A stretch of DNA of 64,000 nt from Erythrobacter rubeus (GCF_014705715.1 NZ_JACXLC010000001.1:1222457-1286456); one strand, 5' to 3'; positions 46,805 through 56,983 are shown, numbered from the stretch's first letter. Numbers and translations are program-made. Notes: a model not told the origin generated them from the letters alone.

Positions 46805-47701
46805 CCCGGTTTCCATTCTGACAGTCTAGATGCATTTACCATGGTCGCTACCAGGCAACGTGCAGCACAGCTCCGGGCCCTTCGCTGGGCGCAAGGATCG
46901 CTATGCGCGGGGTGCTGAGAGCATGTGCCGAGCGCTTCTCGGCTGAAGAGGTTCGAGCCTTCATACACCACTTCGATCATGTCACGACGCGCAGTGCAGG
47001 CGGCGGCAGAACGCTCAACAATGGTCTCCTGAAGCACCAACGCTGCAACCAGCAACGGGCCGATCGTCCGCCAACCGGGTGCGAACTGATCTGGTTGGAA
47101 TTCGTCACGGCTCGGCTTGCGAAGCGCCCGAAGAGCTTCAAGCCAACCTTCAAAGGCGGGGTCAGAAACACACGCTAGGTGCGCGCTCGGTGCAGCCACG
47201 CTGCAGATCGAATGCATGGCGTTTGCAGGTTCTGTGCAAGCTGTGCGCGCCGAAAAGACCATCGTCCGTGAACGTCTGATTTTTGAGATGAGTGGGATGG
47301 CAAGATTAAAGCAGCGCCGTCGGTCGGTCTGCAGGTGGTTGGTTTTGTTGAACAATAGGCGACAGCACCCGGAACAACCCGGCGGCGGCTCCCTCCAAAA
47401 GCTGTTTCTTTTCAAGCAATCTGGCGACGGCGCTTGGTCGAGTTCTGCTCAATGCGGCCTCGACATACCCCAAAGTGCAAGTCCGTGCTCGTCCGTAGGG
47501 ATGCGCTTGAATGCATTTCGACCGAGCACGGTGATCCATCGGCGCAATGGCGTGAAAACGGCAACCCCAGCGTAGAAACGTCATGTGGCGCATCCCGCCC
47601 TCATTGAGGGATAATCGATCTCGATGGCGGGCCAGACCTGCTCCGCTCCATGTCCCCCAGGTCGGTCCGTCATCACCCGGTAAATGAGAGGACCGACGGG
47701 C
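46805..47701. other. Gene-poor stretch, possible decayed sequence
   Basis: About 900 bases without a gene I can support. Open frames on both strands (for example minus 46801-47415 and 47306-47593, plus 47117-47575) are of low complexity in arginine, serine and proline, and none shows a recognisable domain. The stretch lies between an MNT-HEPN gene and an AlpA-like gene, so it is probably eroded accessory DNA. Confidence 0.55.
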
Positions 47702-47953
47702 ATGTCGACATCAGGCGCCAACGACCCACGAGCCAGCCAGAAACGCCAAACCGACATCGAGCCGATCGCGATGCGCGTGCCGGAGGCCTGTCGCTATCTC
47801 GGGATCGGTCGCAGCACGCTTTACGTGCTCATCGGCGAAGGAGAGATCGAGTACATCAAGCTTGGTAGCTCGACGTTGGTATTGACTGAGAGTTTGAGGA
47901 CCCTGGTCGAGCGCAAACGCAAGGCGGTCAATCAGATTGACAACCGGCAGTAG
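47702..47953 (+). CDS. AlpA/excisionase-like helix-turn-helix protein
   Basis: This 83-residue protein has an N-terminal polar region and a winged HTH of the AlpA/Xis type: MRVPEACRYLGIGRSTLYVL, then IGEGEIEYIKLGSSTLVL, then a basic end. Such proteins accompany integrative elements and prophages, where they control integrase or excision. No integrase is found in this window, so it is probably an orphan of a decayed element. An in-frame ATG at 47684 would add six residues; 47702 has AGAGG upstream. Confidence 0.75.
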   Translation: MSTSGANDPRASQKRQTDIEPIAMRVPEACRYLGIGRSTLYVLIGEGEIEYIKLGSSTLVLTESLRTLVERKRKAVNQIDNRQ

Positions 47954-48272
47954 TCATCCTGAAGTTGCGACTAGGTGGAGTCTGCTATGCGCCCCAATAG
48001 CGGACATTCGGGGCCCACGCCGCAAGCTCAAAAGCGGACATTCGCTGTGCCAATGATCGATGGCGAGGCCATGGAGGCAAATCTCGCAGTGCTCATAAGC
48101 CAGAGTGAAGGCAATCGCTCGCCAAGTCCTCTACCAGCTCTCTGGAAATACTGTGCTCGAAGAGCTCCTGATCGCGCGCTAAGTTGTCGTTCGCCGACCG
48201 ATCTTGCACGGCCGACAAGCTTGGACAGCTATGTCCCAAGAAGACTTCGAGCATGGTTTTCGCCATAACGCC
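47954..48272. other. Gene-free stretch before the alginate locus
   Basis: No supported gene in these 319 bases, which lie downstream of kdgK. The word AGCGGACATTCG occurs twice, at 47999-48010 and 48033-48044. No clear terminator for the alginate operon could be identified. Confidence 0.5.
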
Positions 48273-49304
48273 TCACCGCTGCACTCGGCCTGACCCGTCA
48301 CCGCTCATGAGCTTTTCGACCTCAGGTACGGTCACGCGGTTGAAATCGCCCATGATGGTGTGCTTGAGCGCGCTCGCGGCGACCGCGAATTCGAGGCTTT
48401 GCTGACGGTCTTTATAAGCGTTGAGGCCGAAGATCAGTGCCGAGGCGAAGCTGTCCCCACCACCGACGCGATCGACGATGTCGGTCAGTTCATATTTGCG
48501 CGACAGCATGAAGCCATCATCGCGGGTGCGCAGGCAGGCCGACCAGTTGTTGCGATCCGCGCTCAGGCTTTCGCGAAGCGTAATCGCGATCGTGTGCATG
48601 TCCGGATAGGTGTCCAGCACCTTCTGGCCCAGCGCTTCATATTTGGCGGTGTCGAGCTCACCCGACTCCACATCGACATCGACCGAAATATCGAGCGACT
48701 TCTGGCAGTCTTCCTCGTTCGCGATGCCGACATCGACGTACTTGACGAGTTCGCGCATGACTTGCGGAGCGGTCTTGCCGTATTTCCAGAGCTTGCCGCG
48801 AAAGTTGAAGTCGCAGCTGACGGTAAGTCCGGCATCCTTGGCGGCTGTGACGCAAGCCATCGACAGGTCTGCGGCCGATTGGCTGAGCGCTGGAGTGATA
48901 CCGGTGATGTGAAGCCACTTTGCGCCTGCAAAGATGGTAGGCCAGTCGAATTCATCGGCGCTCGCATTGCAGATCGAAGAATTCGCGCGATCATAGATGA
49001 CCTTGGACGGGCGCTGGTTAGAGCCGGTTTCGAGAAAGTAAATTCCGACCCGGTCGCCCGATCGGCTGACATGCGCGGTATCGACGCCGAACTTGCGCAG
49101 TTCCATGATGGCGTTGTCGCCGATGTCATTGTTCGGCAGCGCGCTTACGAACCCGGCATCAAGACCGTAATTGCTGAGCGCGACCGCGACATTGGCCTCG
49201 CCACCACCAAAAGTCGCCTCGAACTCGGGGGACTGGAAAAATCGCTGATGGCCCGGCGTTTTGAGCCGAAGCATGATTTCACCGAAAGACAGGAATTCAG
49301 CCAT
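48273..49304 (-). CDS. kdgK: 2-keto-3-deoxygluconate kinase
   Basis: This 343-residue PfkB-family sugar kinase phosphorylates KDG to KDPG, the step before aldol cleavage in alginate and pectin breakdown. It opens [20 protein letters not shown] and has the first PfkB block [20 protein letters not shown]. The second signature [20 protein letters not shown] includes the catalytic Asp. Start at 49304, 16 bases after eda; no clear Shine-Dalgarno, so translational coupling with eda is likely. It is the last gene of the alginate operon. Confidence 0.93.
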   Translation of the reverse strand: MAEFLSFGEIMLRLKTPGHQRFFQSPEFEATFGGGEANVAVALSNYGLDAGFVSALPNNDIGDNAIMELRKFGVDTAHVSRSGDRVGIYFLETGSNQRPSKVIYDRANSSICNASADEFDWPTIFAGAKWLHITGITPALSQSAADLSMACVTAAKDAGLTVSCDFNFRGKLWKYGKTAPQVMRELVKYVDVGIANEEDCQKSLDISVDVDVESGELDTAKYEALGQKVLDTYPDMHTIAITLRESLSADRNNWSACLRTRDDGFMLSRKYELTDIVDRVGGGDSFASALIFGLNAYKDRQQSLEFAVAASALKHTIMGDFNRVTVPEVEKLMSGDGSGRVQR

Positions 49305-49320
49305 GGGAAGGAGCTTTCGT

Positions 49321-49962
49321 TCAGCGACCTGCTTTGGCGATGGCCACTGCCTCGCTCGCCAGGTTGGTGATTTTGGAATAGTCGGCGATTGCGACGGCGT
49401 CCTTGGGCGTAAGCCAGCTGCCACCGCAGGCCAGCACACTGGGAAGTTCGAGAAATTCTGCGAGGTTGCGGGCTGACACGCCGCCCGTCGGCATGAACCG
49501 CATCTCGCGAAAGACCGAGGACAACGCCTTGAGCATGGGCACACCGCCCGCGAGGCTTGCGGGGAAGAATTTGACCTCGCGCAGGCCCAGCGCAAAGGCG
49601 CGCTGGACTTCACCCGCAGTCATGGTGCCCGGAAAGAATGGGATGCCCTCGTCCAGGCAGTATAGAGCAATCTCGTCAACGAGGCCGGGCGAGACGATGA
49701 ATTCTGCTCCGCTCGCCCGCACCGACTTGGCCTGATCGAGGGTCAGAACGGTTCCCGCGCCAACAATCAGCCCCTCGGTTTCGGCAAGGATCGCTTCCAT
49801 GCCTTTTTGCGCGTCTGAGCTTCGCATGACCACTTCGAGCACGGCCAGCCCCCCGGCGGCCAAGGCTTGGGCAATCCTCACCGCGCGTGAAGGATTGTTC
49901 TCGCCGATTAGCGGGACGACAGGCGCGGCGGCCAGGCGTTCAGGAAGTGTGTCGCTCATCAT
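49321..49962 (-). CDS. eda: KDPG/KHG aldolase
   Basis: This 213-residue class I aldolase splits KDPG into pyruvate and glyceraldehyde 3-phosphate. The Schiff-base lysine is K131 in REVKFFPAS, the catalytic glutamate is E43 in VLEVVMRS, and the phosphate loop is [10 protein letters not shown]. It lies between the DEH reductase and kdgK genes, so it serves the uronate pathway. Start at 49962 or 49959 (double Met). Confidence 0.94.
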   Translation of the reverse strand: MMSDTLPERLAAAPVVPLIGENNPSRAVRIAQALAAGGLAVLEVVMRSSDAQKGMEAILAETEGLIVGAGTVLTLDQAKSVRASGAEFIVSPGLVDEIALYCLDEGIPFFPGTMTAGEVQRAFALGLREVKFFPASLAGGVPMLKALSSVFREMRFMPTGGVSARNLAEFLELPSVLACGGSWLTPKDAVAIADYSKITNLASEAVAIAKAGR

Positions 49963-49971
49963 CTCATCCCA

Positions 49972-50724
49972 TCATGAGAAGGCAAGGCCGCCATTGATGT
50001 CGATATTCGCGCCGGTGATGAAAGAGGCTTCTTCCGAAGCGAGATAAGCGACGAGATCGGCGGTTTCGTCTGCACGACCCTGACGCTTGAGCGGGGTTGA
50101 ATTGGCGACATTCTCGCGCGCGGCATCCGGGGTGAACTTGTCGTGGAACGTCGTTGCAATCATGCCAGGGCAGATCGCATTAACCCGGATGCCCTTTGGA
50201 CCAAGCTCTTTCGCAAGGGCGCGGGTCATCGTCATCACCGCGCCTTTCGATGTGGCATACGCGATGGCTCCGCCACCTCCGCCATCGCGTCCGGCGAGGC
50301 TCGCAAGGTTCACGATCGCGGCGCCTCCACCCATATGCGGCACGGCGGCCTTGCAGGCGAGGAACGTCGAGGTCGTGTTGAGCTGCATGACGAAGTTGAA
50401 GAATTCCTCGTCCATTTCGGCGAGTGTTTTGCGCGCGACAAGGCCGCCTGCATTGTTGACCAACAGGTGGATTTCATCGCTGAAAGCCTCACGGGTTGCA
50501 GCGATCAATGCCTCGACATCGGCTGACTTCGTGACGTCCGCCTTTACCTTGATACCCTTGCCACCGGCGGTTTCGATCTCGGCAATTGTGGCGTCAGCGT
50601 CCTTCTCGTTGCTGTTGTAATTGACAACGACACTCGCGCCTTCGCTGGCGAGCTTGACGCAAATTGCACGCCCGATGTCGCGGCTGCCTCCGGTCACCAC
50701 TGCGGTCTTGCCTGCGAATTTCAT
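49972..50724 (-). CDS. SDR, likely DEH reductase of alginate catabolism
   Basis: This is a 250-residue short-chain dehydrogenase with TGGSRDIG (11-18), NNAG, Ser142, Tyr156 and Lys160 (YATSK). From its position in the operon it most likely reduces 4-deoxy-L-erythro-5-hexoseulose uronate (DEH) to 2-keto-3-deoxygluconate, the step between KdgF and KdgK; Sphingomonas A1 uses SDRs for this. Its cofactor preference cannot be settled by eye. It is nine bases upstream of eda. Confidence 0.9.
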   Translation of the reverse strand: MKFAGKTAVVTGGSRDIGRAICVKLASEGASVVVNYNSNEKDADATIAEIETAGGKGIKVKADVTKSADVEALIAATREAFSDEIHLLVNNAGGLVARKTLAEMDEEFFNFVMQLNTTSTFLACKAAVPHMGGGAAIVNLASLAGRDGGGGGAIAYATSKGAVMTMTRALAKELGPKGIRVNAICPGMIATTFHDKFTPDAARENVANSTPLKRQGRADETADLVAYLASEEASFITGANIDINGGLAFS

Positions 50725-50736
50725 TGATAGTCCCCC

Positions 50737-52056
50737 TTAGGAATGAGCGCGGCCAGCGGCCGCTGTCGGTTTCAGTGGTTTGATTTCGCCGCACAGCAGC
50801 CAGACGCTGGCAATCGCTGTTAGCGAAAGCGCTGCGCCTAGGACGAAGACAGAGTAGTAGTTCGCCCCTGCGGTCATGATCGGCACAAGATAGGTCAGCG
50901 CGGCCGCGCTTAGCTTCGCACCCATTCCGGCGATGCCCGACAGCGTGCCCACGGTACGCTTGCCGTAAAGATCGCTTGGAAGGGTCTGCACGTTTCCGAT
51001 TGCGGTCTGGAAGCCAAACAGGATCGTGAACATGAGCCACAGCGCGAGCCACGGTGTTGATGCCGCCGACAGGGCAAGAAGCGCGGGCAGCATGATGAGG
51101 CTGCCGAGCGTGATCGTGAGCTTTCGGGTCGCGTTGACGCTCCAGCCCGCCTTCAGGCGGTTTTGGGCAAGCAGCCCGCCAAACCACGCCCCCAGCATCG
51201 CACCGACAAACGGCAGCCAGCCCGACGCTGCGACGTCCTTCACGTTGAAATTATGGACCTCGACGAGATAGGTCGGAATCCACACGATGAAGAGCCACCA
51301 GATCGGGTCGATCGCGGCCGAGGCGATGATAACGCCCCAGCTTTCCTTGCGCGACAGCAGCTCGCCTGTTCCTGGATTGTAGCCGTCCCCATCGTCGCTT
51401 CCGCTGTCTTCGACTTTCTGCCCAGTAAGGATGTATTCGCGCTCTTCATCGGACAGCCAGTCATGCCCTTGTGGCGGGGCCTTGACGATGAACCACCACG
51501 GCACGAGCCACAGCAAGCCAACCAGACCGACGAGGATGAAAATGATCTTCCAGTCGAGGAACACCGCCATGTAGCCGATCAGCGGGATCGAGATGATACC
51601 GCCGATGGCAGCGCCGGAGTTGAAGATGCCTTGGGCGAGCGCGCGCTCCTTGGTCGGGAACCACTCCGCGTTCGCCTTGGTCGCGCCGGGCCAGTTGCCC
51701 GCTTCTGCGACGCCGAGGATTGCGCGGAAGATGCTGAAGCTCAGAACGCCTTGTGCAAGAGCGTGGGCGGCAGTCGCGAGCGACCATACGCCGATCGAGA
51801 GCACGAAGCCGAGCCGCGTTCCGATCCAGTCGAAAATCTTGCCGAAAATCGCCTGGCCCGCCGCATAGGCAAAGATGAAGACCGTGCTGATGACACCGAG
51901 GATGTATTTGTGCCCGTCGGCATCCATGTCCGGAAACAGTTCCGGAGCGATGTTTCCCGGCCATAGCACGTTGATCGTCTGGCGGTCGATATAGTTGATG
52001 ATGGTTGCGAGCGCCACGAGGCCCACAACCCACCAGCGAAAGCCTTTAATCTTCAT
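50737..52056 (-). CDS. MFS transporter of the hexuronate family
   Basis: This 439-residue protein has twelve hydrophobic segments and the ACS/ExuT-type MFS signature: NYIDRQTINVLWP near the front and GVAEAGNWPGATKANAEWFP around helix 5. The family imports hexuronates with protons, so uptake of the unsaturated uronate or DEH across the inner membrane is its likely task. It lies 12 bases upstream of the reductase gene and three bases downstream of kdgF. Confidence 0.9.
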   Translation of the reverse strand: MKIKGFRWWVVGLVALATIINYIDRQTINVLWPGNIAPELFPDMDADGHKYILGVISTVFIFAYAAGQAIFGKIFDWIGTRLGFVLSIGVWSLATAAHALAQGVLSFSIFRAILGVAEAGNWPGATKANAEWFPTKERALAQGIFNSGAAIGGIISIPLIGYMAVFLDWKIIFILVGLVGLLWLVPWWFIVKAPPQGHDWLSDEEREYILTGQKVEDSGSDDGDGYNPGTGELLSRKESWGVIIASAAIDPIWWLFIVWIPTYLVEVHNFNVKDVAASGWLPFVGAMLGAWFGGLLAQNRLKAGWSVNATRKLTITLGSLIMLPALLALSAASTPWLALWLMFTILFGFQTAIGNVQTLPSDLYGKRTVGTLSGIAGMGAKLSAAALTYLVPIMTAGANYYSVFVLGAALSLTAIASVWLLCGEIKPLKPTAAAGRAHS

Positions 52057-52059
52057 GGA

Positions 52060-52422
52060 TCAAGCCCCCTCGCTCAGGAAATCTTCGCGCAGCGGGCTGA
52101 ACGTGTCGATCAGCACGCCAGCCTCCAGACACACCGCTCCATGGTCGAGATGCGGGGCTACGTAGAAGCTGTCGCCCGCTTCGAGCACGCGCTTCTCGCC
52201 ATCGATGAAAACCTCGAACCTGCCGCTTTCGACATAGGTCGACTGGCTATGCCGGTGAGCATGCACTTGCCCGACCGCGCCGCGATCGAACCAGACCCGC
52301 ACGACCATGATTTCCGGCCCGTAGCCCAGGATCTGTCGCGTTATGCCCTCGCCCAGATTTTCCTTGGGGGTGTCCTTCGCGACTACGAAGGGCGAGCTGT
52401 GCGCTTCTGCAATTGCAGCCAT
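52060..52422 (-). CDS. kdgF: KdgF-like cupin, unsaturated uronate linearisation
   Basis: This 120-residue cupin converts the cyclic 4,5-unsaturated monouronate from lyases to its linear keto form. Metal ligands expected from KdgF are present: His54, His56 or His58, Gln60 in VHAHRHSQST, and His94 in APHLDHG. KdgF acts in both pectin and alginate pathways; the alginate lyases beside it point to the latter. It begins two bases after the PL17 stop. Confidence 0.9.
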   Translation of the reverse strand: MAAIAEAHSSPFVVAKDTPKENLGEGITRQILGYGPEIMVVRVWFDRGAVGQVHAHRHSQSTYVESGRFEVFIDGEKRVLEAGDSFYVAPHLDHGAVCLEAGVLIDTFSPLREDFLSEGA

Positions 52423-52424
52423 TG

Positions 52425-54620
52425 TCAGTTATCCTCTCCAGGAAGCGCAATCACCGCTGCGAACCCATCCCATTCTAGGCTCTCGCCATCGAGCGTGACG
52501 CTATGCGCCGTTGCTGGATCAGGATTGTGCGACACGGCGATCGCAAAGCGCTGCCCTGATTTCAGGGTCAGGCGAACGAGGTCCATTCCATCGATGCGCT
52601 GATGATTGAGGTCAGAAACGAGGCTGCGGCTGTCGAGCGTCTGTTCGGCCGCGCCGTCATAGCTACCATGGGCTTCGAGCAGGCTCGCAAAGCTTGCCTC
52701 GCCCTCGCGTTGGGCGCGCAGCATGATCAGCGGTTCGCGCCGCAGGTTGAATTCAGGATCGTTCGCACCGCTCTCACCGAGGATGGCGGTCAGCGGTCCA
52801 TTCCCGGCGAACCGGTAGGTGTAAAAGCGCCCGTCGAGGATCCAGGTCAGCGCACCTCTGCCATCCTGGAGGCCCGCTTCGGCGTCGACCCAGATATGCT
52901 GATAGCCGTTGTCGCTTCCCAATACGGGGCGCTCGGCTGTGTTCGAAATCGGCTCGAAATCGAACTCCATGATGTGCCCGGAATAGTGCAAGGGCAGATC
53001 GTATTGGTGCGGCTCGTCGCTCTGCGCGTGGACGAGGTCGATCACCAGCGGAGCTTCCAGTCCGGCGATTGTCGGCATCAGCCAAGTGCGCCGCATGGTG
53101 ACGCCCGGATAGGCGCTGTCCATAACGCTGCTCGTTACCTGGAGGCCGGGCGCGTCAGAGAAATACAGCTGCGTTGGCCAGAGTGTGTCGGCGAGCTTGG
53201 CATCCCCGCCAAAGTGGCTCGTTTGATCGACCACAAGCGTATTGTGCGCGACCGAGCTTTTAGCCCATGTCGTGTTTTCCGGCAGGTAACGCCCGCCGCG
53301 CTTGGCTTCGATATTGAGGAATCGCGCTGCGCCGTAATCGCGCACAATCTCGTTACCATTGTCGTAAAGCTGCCAGGCAAGCTTGTCGAAATGGCCGTGC
53401 CCCATACCCTGCGAGCTGTTCTTCGCGATGAGCGCCGTCGCAGGCTCGCCTTCGGCATTGGTTGGTCCCTGCCGCAGTATAGCGACAGCGCCCTCATCGC
53501 CGTCCGGCCCGTCGCTCAGCAGCAGCGTGCGAAACGGGAACGGCTCTGCCATGCCCGCAGCAAGGTCGCGCGACACCAACGCGCCATTCGGTCTGAGAAC
53601 GGTGCGCCCCTGAAAATCGGCAACCGACAGAAGCGCAGGATCGCGCGTCTGACCGTAGGCGATGGCAACGCCCTCATAGAGCTCGGCTGTGCGCAGGCTC
53701 TTGTCGCGGATCGCATCGTTGAACGGGAAGAAATATCCGCGATAGCTAAGCTGCACGGTCGTCCGCAGCGCCTTCAGCAGGATGCCGTCGCGATGTTCGA
53801 AGATGCGCCGTTCGGGCTCGTTCCGCTCGATCGCATCGGCGAAGACCAGGAACGGGAGCAAGGCAAACCGCTGATAATACGGCCCCTCGGTATAATAGCC
53901 GTCTGGTGAGAACAACAGCTCGGTCTGGCGGATGAAGCCGGTTTCACCACTCTTGTCCGAACCGAGCAATGCGCGATCGACCATGTCCTGATCGCCCAGC
54001 AGATAGCCGGTCATGCCGACCCCGGCCGTCGCCCAGGTGGCATGGTTGTGAATGCGGTTAAACGTCCGCTCGGATTCAACCGAAAGGAAATGAACCGCAG
54101 GTCGAAAGACGTTGTCGTCGATCCGCTGGCGGTCTTCGGCGTTCAAAGTATCGCGAATATCGCCATATCCCTGCACGGCATGGACGAGCCACATCGCATC
54201 GTTGAGCACCTGCCAGAAAAGGCGGCCCACGTTCTGATTGGCCTGCGCCGGATGATCGTCCAGCGTTGGATAAAGCTCGGCATATTCGAGCAGCATATTG
54301 CGCACGTAGTCGCGGTAGCGCTCTTCGCCGGTGATCCGGTAAAGCTGCCCGCCTTGGTAGATCGCACGGAAGTTGCGTTTGTGCTGTTCGTGGGTGTAGC
54401 CGCCGCCCGGATCTTTCGGGACGGGCACGACCACACCCTCGGTGATCATTCCGTCAACGAATTCGCGCGCCCGCTCCAGTTCTGCCGCAAACAGTGGAGA
54501 GTGGGACGAGGCTGGCTCAGTCGCATCAAGCGAGGTGTTGTCTTGGGAAGCAACCGCAAGAGCCGCCTGTGGCAGGCTGCCAGCGATGATCGTTGCTGCG
54601 AGAAGAGCTGCGCGGCTCAT
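52425..54620 (-). CDS. PL17 oligoalginate lyase, exported
   Basis: This 731-residue lyase cuts alginate oligosaccharides to unsaturated monouronates. The N-terminal signal peptide (MSRAALLAATIIAGSLPQAA) suggests export to the periplasm. The alpha/alpha domain (about 45-370) contains NHATW (N192, H193) and GYYTEGPYYQRF (catalytic Tyr248 or 249), matching the PL17 enzyme Alg17c. The heparinase II/III-like beta domain starts with GMGHGHFDKLAW. It overlaps the PL6 stop by four bases and has KdgF directly downstream. Confidence 0.92.
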   Translation of the reverse strand: MSRAALLAATIIAGSLPQAALAVASQDNTSLDATEPASSHSPLFAAELERAREFVDGMITEGVVVPVPKDPGGGYTHEQHKRNFRAIYQGGQLYRITGEERYRDYVRNMLLEYAELYPTLDDHPAQANQNVGRLFWQVLNDAMWLVHAVQGYGDIRDTLNAEDRQRIDDNVFRPAVHFLSVESERTFNRIHNHATWATAGVGMTGYLLGDQDMVDRALLGSDKSGETGFIRQTELLFSPDGYYTEGPYYQRFALLPFLVFADAIERNEPERRIFEHRDGILLKALRTTVQLSYRGYFFPFNDAIRDKSLRTAELYEGVAIAYGQTRDPALLSVADFQGRTVLRPNGALVSRDLAAGMAEPFPFRTLLLSDGPDGDEGAVAILRQGPTNAEGEPATALIAKNSSQGMGHGHFDKLAWQLYDNGNEIVRDYGAARFLNIEAKRGGRYLPENTTWAKSSVAHNTLVVDQTSHFGGDAKLADTLWPTQLYFSDAPGLQVTSSVMDSAYPGVTMRRTWLMPTIAGLEAPLVIDLVHAQSDEPHQYDLPLHYSGHIMEFDFEPISNTAERPVLGSDNGYQHIWVDAEAGLQDGRGALTWILDGRFYTYRFAGNGPLTAILGESGANDPEFNLRREPLIMLRAQREGEASFASLLEAHGSYDGAAEQTLDSRSLVSDLNHQRIDGMDLVRLTLKSGQRFAIAVSHNPDPATAHSVTLDGESLEWDGFAAVIALPGEDN

Positions 54621-56878
54621 TGGGTGTCTCCATCACCGAAGACATTCCCAGAGAGTGAGGCGCGGTGCTCGCCATCGAAGATCAGCTCTTCGAGGATCAA
54701 ATCGCCGGTCGCGGCAAACGCGTTGTCGGTGATCGCCGTCTTGGGCGTGCCGACTGTGTGGACGACGCGGAACGGTGCCGAGGCGCGCACAGCGTTGTCC
54801 TCGACCGCAGCGATCTGCACGCCATGAAGATGGATTGACCCGCCCGTTCCGTTGGTCGCGGCAAGACCGACATCATCGAGCGCGTTGCGCGCGATCCTCA
54901 CATTCGGTCCAAACGTGCTTTCATCCCGTCCGCCGCGATAAATGTCAGCCAGCGGCCCGCCGACGCGGGCGAACGCGCTTTCAGTGATATCGAGATATTC
55001 GACGTTGTATTGGCCATAATCCTCGGTCTCCGCGGCGGCGGAGACGATCGTTCCGGTGATGTCGGCAAAGCTGCTGCGACGGATTGAGATGCGATCGGCC
55101 AGCGTGTTCTTGCCCAAGGTTAGGACGTTGAACGACTTATTGACCGCAAGATTGCGCACGGCCACGCCATCCATCGCGATCCGCATGTTGGACTGGATCG
55201 GAAAGATGGTCGTCCGGATCACCGAATTGCCAACCGAATCCGGGGCAAGCTCGCCATCGATTGCGAGGCCTTGCAGCATCAGCTCGCCGCCTTCGCGCAG
55301 CTCGAATAGCGAGGGGCGGGTGAACAGGATCGTGGTGGCATCCGATCCAGCACCCCTGATCGACACGGTTGCTTCAAGCGGGATCGAGCGGTCTACGATA
55401 AAATCACCAGCGGCTAGAGCCAGAACGTCACCGTCCTTCGCAGCCATCGCCGCTTCCGCGAGAGTGCCTTGCCCCGGGGCGACCTCGAAAACGCGGCCTG
55501 AAGAGCTGAAGTCGGTGCGCTCGCCCGGCTTGGCATACCAATCGACGCCGACCTCATCGAGTGACACCACGCGAAGGTCGCGCGGAGCGCCAACATCGGC
55601 GAGTTCCGGAGCTGTGGGGTAAAGCAGTCCATTCTCGCCGCGCTCCATCGCGACCGGGGCCTGCGTCAGCGATGCAAGTTCGTCAGCGACGCCGCCCTGC
55701 GCGACACGATTACCGCTAAAGGCAATGCCCGAAACATCGTCATAGACTTCGAGAAACGCCTCCCCCTCGAGTCCGCTCATGAGGTTGCGAGCAAAAATGC
55801 TGCCGCTGGGAGCCGCCGAGCGCTCTTCATCCGCGCCGACATTGAAAGCCACTCTGCGACTATCGACAATTGTGTTGTTCTCGATGCGCGCATTGGCCAC
55901 TTCGACATAGCGGTTCACTGGCGAATTCGGCACACCGTTCATGATCGCGAGCGCGCTGGAGAACGCTTCGCCGCGCAGGCCCTCAAGATAATTGCCTCGA
56001 ACCGTTTGCCCGCGATTGATGACGCGAATGCCGCCCGTGTAATCGGTCCCTCCGCCGAGGAAAACGTTGCCCTCAACGACGTTGTTATCGCCATGACGCA
56101 AAGTCAGCGTTCCGCGGGAGCGCAGGAAGACATTGCCGCGAAAGACGTTACCGCCGGACTTGGACGAAATGATTTCCACCTCGCCGCCAGTGCGATCAAA
56201 GACGTTGTGAGCGACCAGCGTGTTCGAATTGAACATCGAGTAGCGGCTCGTGCCGATCCGCAACGTCTCGCCGCCATTCGATCCAAGCACAGAGCGTGGG
56301 CCGAAATAATTGTATTCAATCCGGTGGTTGTTCTCGCGGCTTTCCTCGCTGTCGAGCCGTACAGCGAGCGTCACGCCCTTGTTGGTCTTGCCGGTGAGAT
56401 GATTGTGATCGAAGCGGTTGTTGCTGCCGTAGATGCCGACCCAGTAATCGCTCTCATATCGGTCGGGCTTGCTGAAGCCGTCGACAACGACTTGCGTGAC
56501 CCGGCTGTTGCTCGCCTGGTCTTTCGCCGAAACCCGAAAGGAGATCACCTCTCCTCTAGGACTGAACCCGTCGCGGAAAACTAGGCCTGACACCACGATA
56601 TGCTCGCCGCCAATGCGCAGACTCGATTGCCCGGTAAGAATGACATCGCCGGGCCTTTCTGCAATGATAGTTATCGGTGCATCGGCACTGCCTCCACCGG
56701 TAATGACGAGTTCGAAGTCGTCCCATTCGCCTGAAGCCAGCACGATCGTGTCGCCAGCTTCGATATCAGCCGCCGCCGCCGTATATTCCGCTTGAGTGCT
56801 GACAAGGATGCGCTCGGCGAGAGCGGGGCTCGAAAACGCGCAAAATGCTGCTGAAACAAGGCAAAGCCTCGCTACCAT
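54617..56878 (-). CDS. PL6 alginate lyase, exported, calcium-type
   Basis: This 753-residue protein is built of two parallel beta-helix domains with a signal peptide (cut after SPALA). Residues expected for the calcium-dependent AlyGC type of PL6 align with a constant shift: N201, E233 and E235 as calcium ligands, K240 as base (EIISSKS) and R261 as acid (TLTLRHGD). The length and two-domain build also fit AlyGC, an exolytic enzyme, so cleavage of poly-guluronate to monomers is plausible. It is first in the lyase operon, behind a strong promoter. Confidence 0.92.
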   Translation of the reverse strand: MVARLCLVSAAFCAFSSPALAERILVSTQAEYTAAAADIEAGDTIVLASGEWDDFELVITGGGSADAPITIIAERPGDVILTGQSSLRIGGEHIVVSGLVFRDGFSPRGEVISFRVSAKDQASNSRVTQVVVDGFSKPDRYESDYWVGIYGSNNRFDHNHLTGKTNKGVTLAVRLDSEESRENNHRIEYNYFGPRSVLGSNGGETLRIGTSRYSMFNSNTLVAHNVFDRTGGEVEIISSKSGGNVFRGNVFLRSRGTLTLRHGDNNVVEGNVFLGGGTDYTGGIRVINRGQTVRGNYLEGLRGEAFSSALAIMNGVPNSPVNRYVEVANARIENNTIVDSRRVAFNVGADEERSAAPSGSIFARNLMSGLEGEAFLEVYDDVSGIAFSGNRVAQGGVADELASLTQAPVAMERGENGLLYPTAPELADVGAPRDLRVVSLDEVGVDWYAKPGERTDFSSSGRVFEVAPGQGTLAEAAMAAKDGDVLALAAGDFIVDRSIPLEATVSIRGAGSDATTILFTRPSLFELREGGELMLQGLAIDGELAPDSVGNSVIRTTIFPIQSNMRIAMDGVAVRNLAVNKSFNVLTLGKNTLADRISIRRSSFADITGTIVSAAAETEDYGQYNVEYLDITESAFARVGGPLADIYRGGRDESTFGPNVRIARNALDDVGLAATNGTGGSIHLHGVQIAAVEDNAVRASAPFRVVHTVGTPKTAITDNAFAATGDLILEELIFDGEHRASLSGNVFGDGDTQ

Positions 56879-56910
56879 CCCCTCAGTCCTCTCCGTGTTC
56901 TTATGGAGAG

Positions 56911-56979
56911 ACTATATCGCGAGTCGATTTATTGTCAATCAATCTGGCATATCACATGTTCATAATGTGTAATGCCAAT
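56911..56979 (-). promoter_or_regulatory. PL6 operon promoter with UxuR-like half-sites
   Basis: On the minus strand TTGACA (56938-56933) is separated by 16 bases from TATAGT (56916-56911). Half-sites ATTGGCAT (56979-56972) and, inverted, ATGCCAGA (56950-56943) lie upstream of the -35 box, 21 bases apart. A CACAT/ATGTG palindrome sits between. The half-site core is that of the UxuR/ExuR operator. Confidence 0.7.
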
Positions 56980-56983
56980 CGGC

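Noticed and set aside
46801-47415. 204-residue minus-strand frame after the MNT-HEPN gene
   Set aside because: Composition is Arg/Ser/Ala-rich without a domain; treated as decayed or non-coding sequence.
48360-49370. 336-residue open frame on the plus strand
   Set aside because: It is antisense to kdgK and has no domain.
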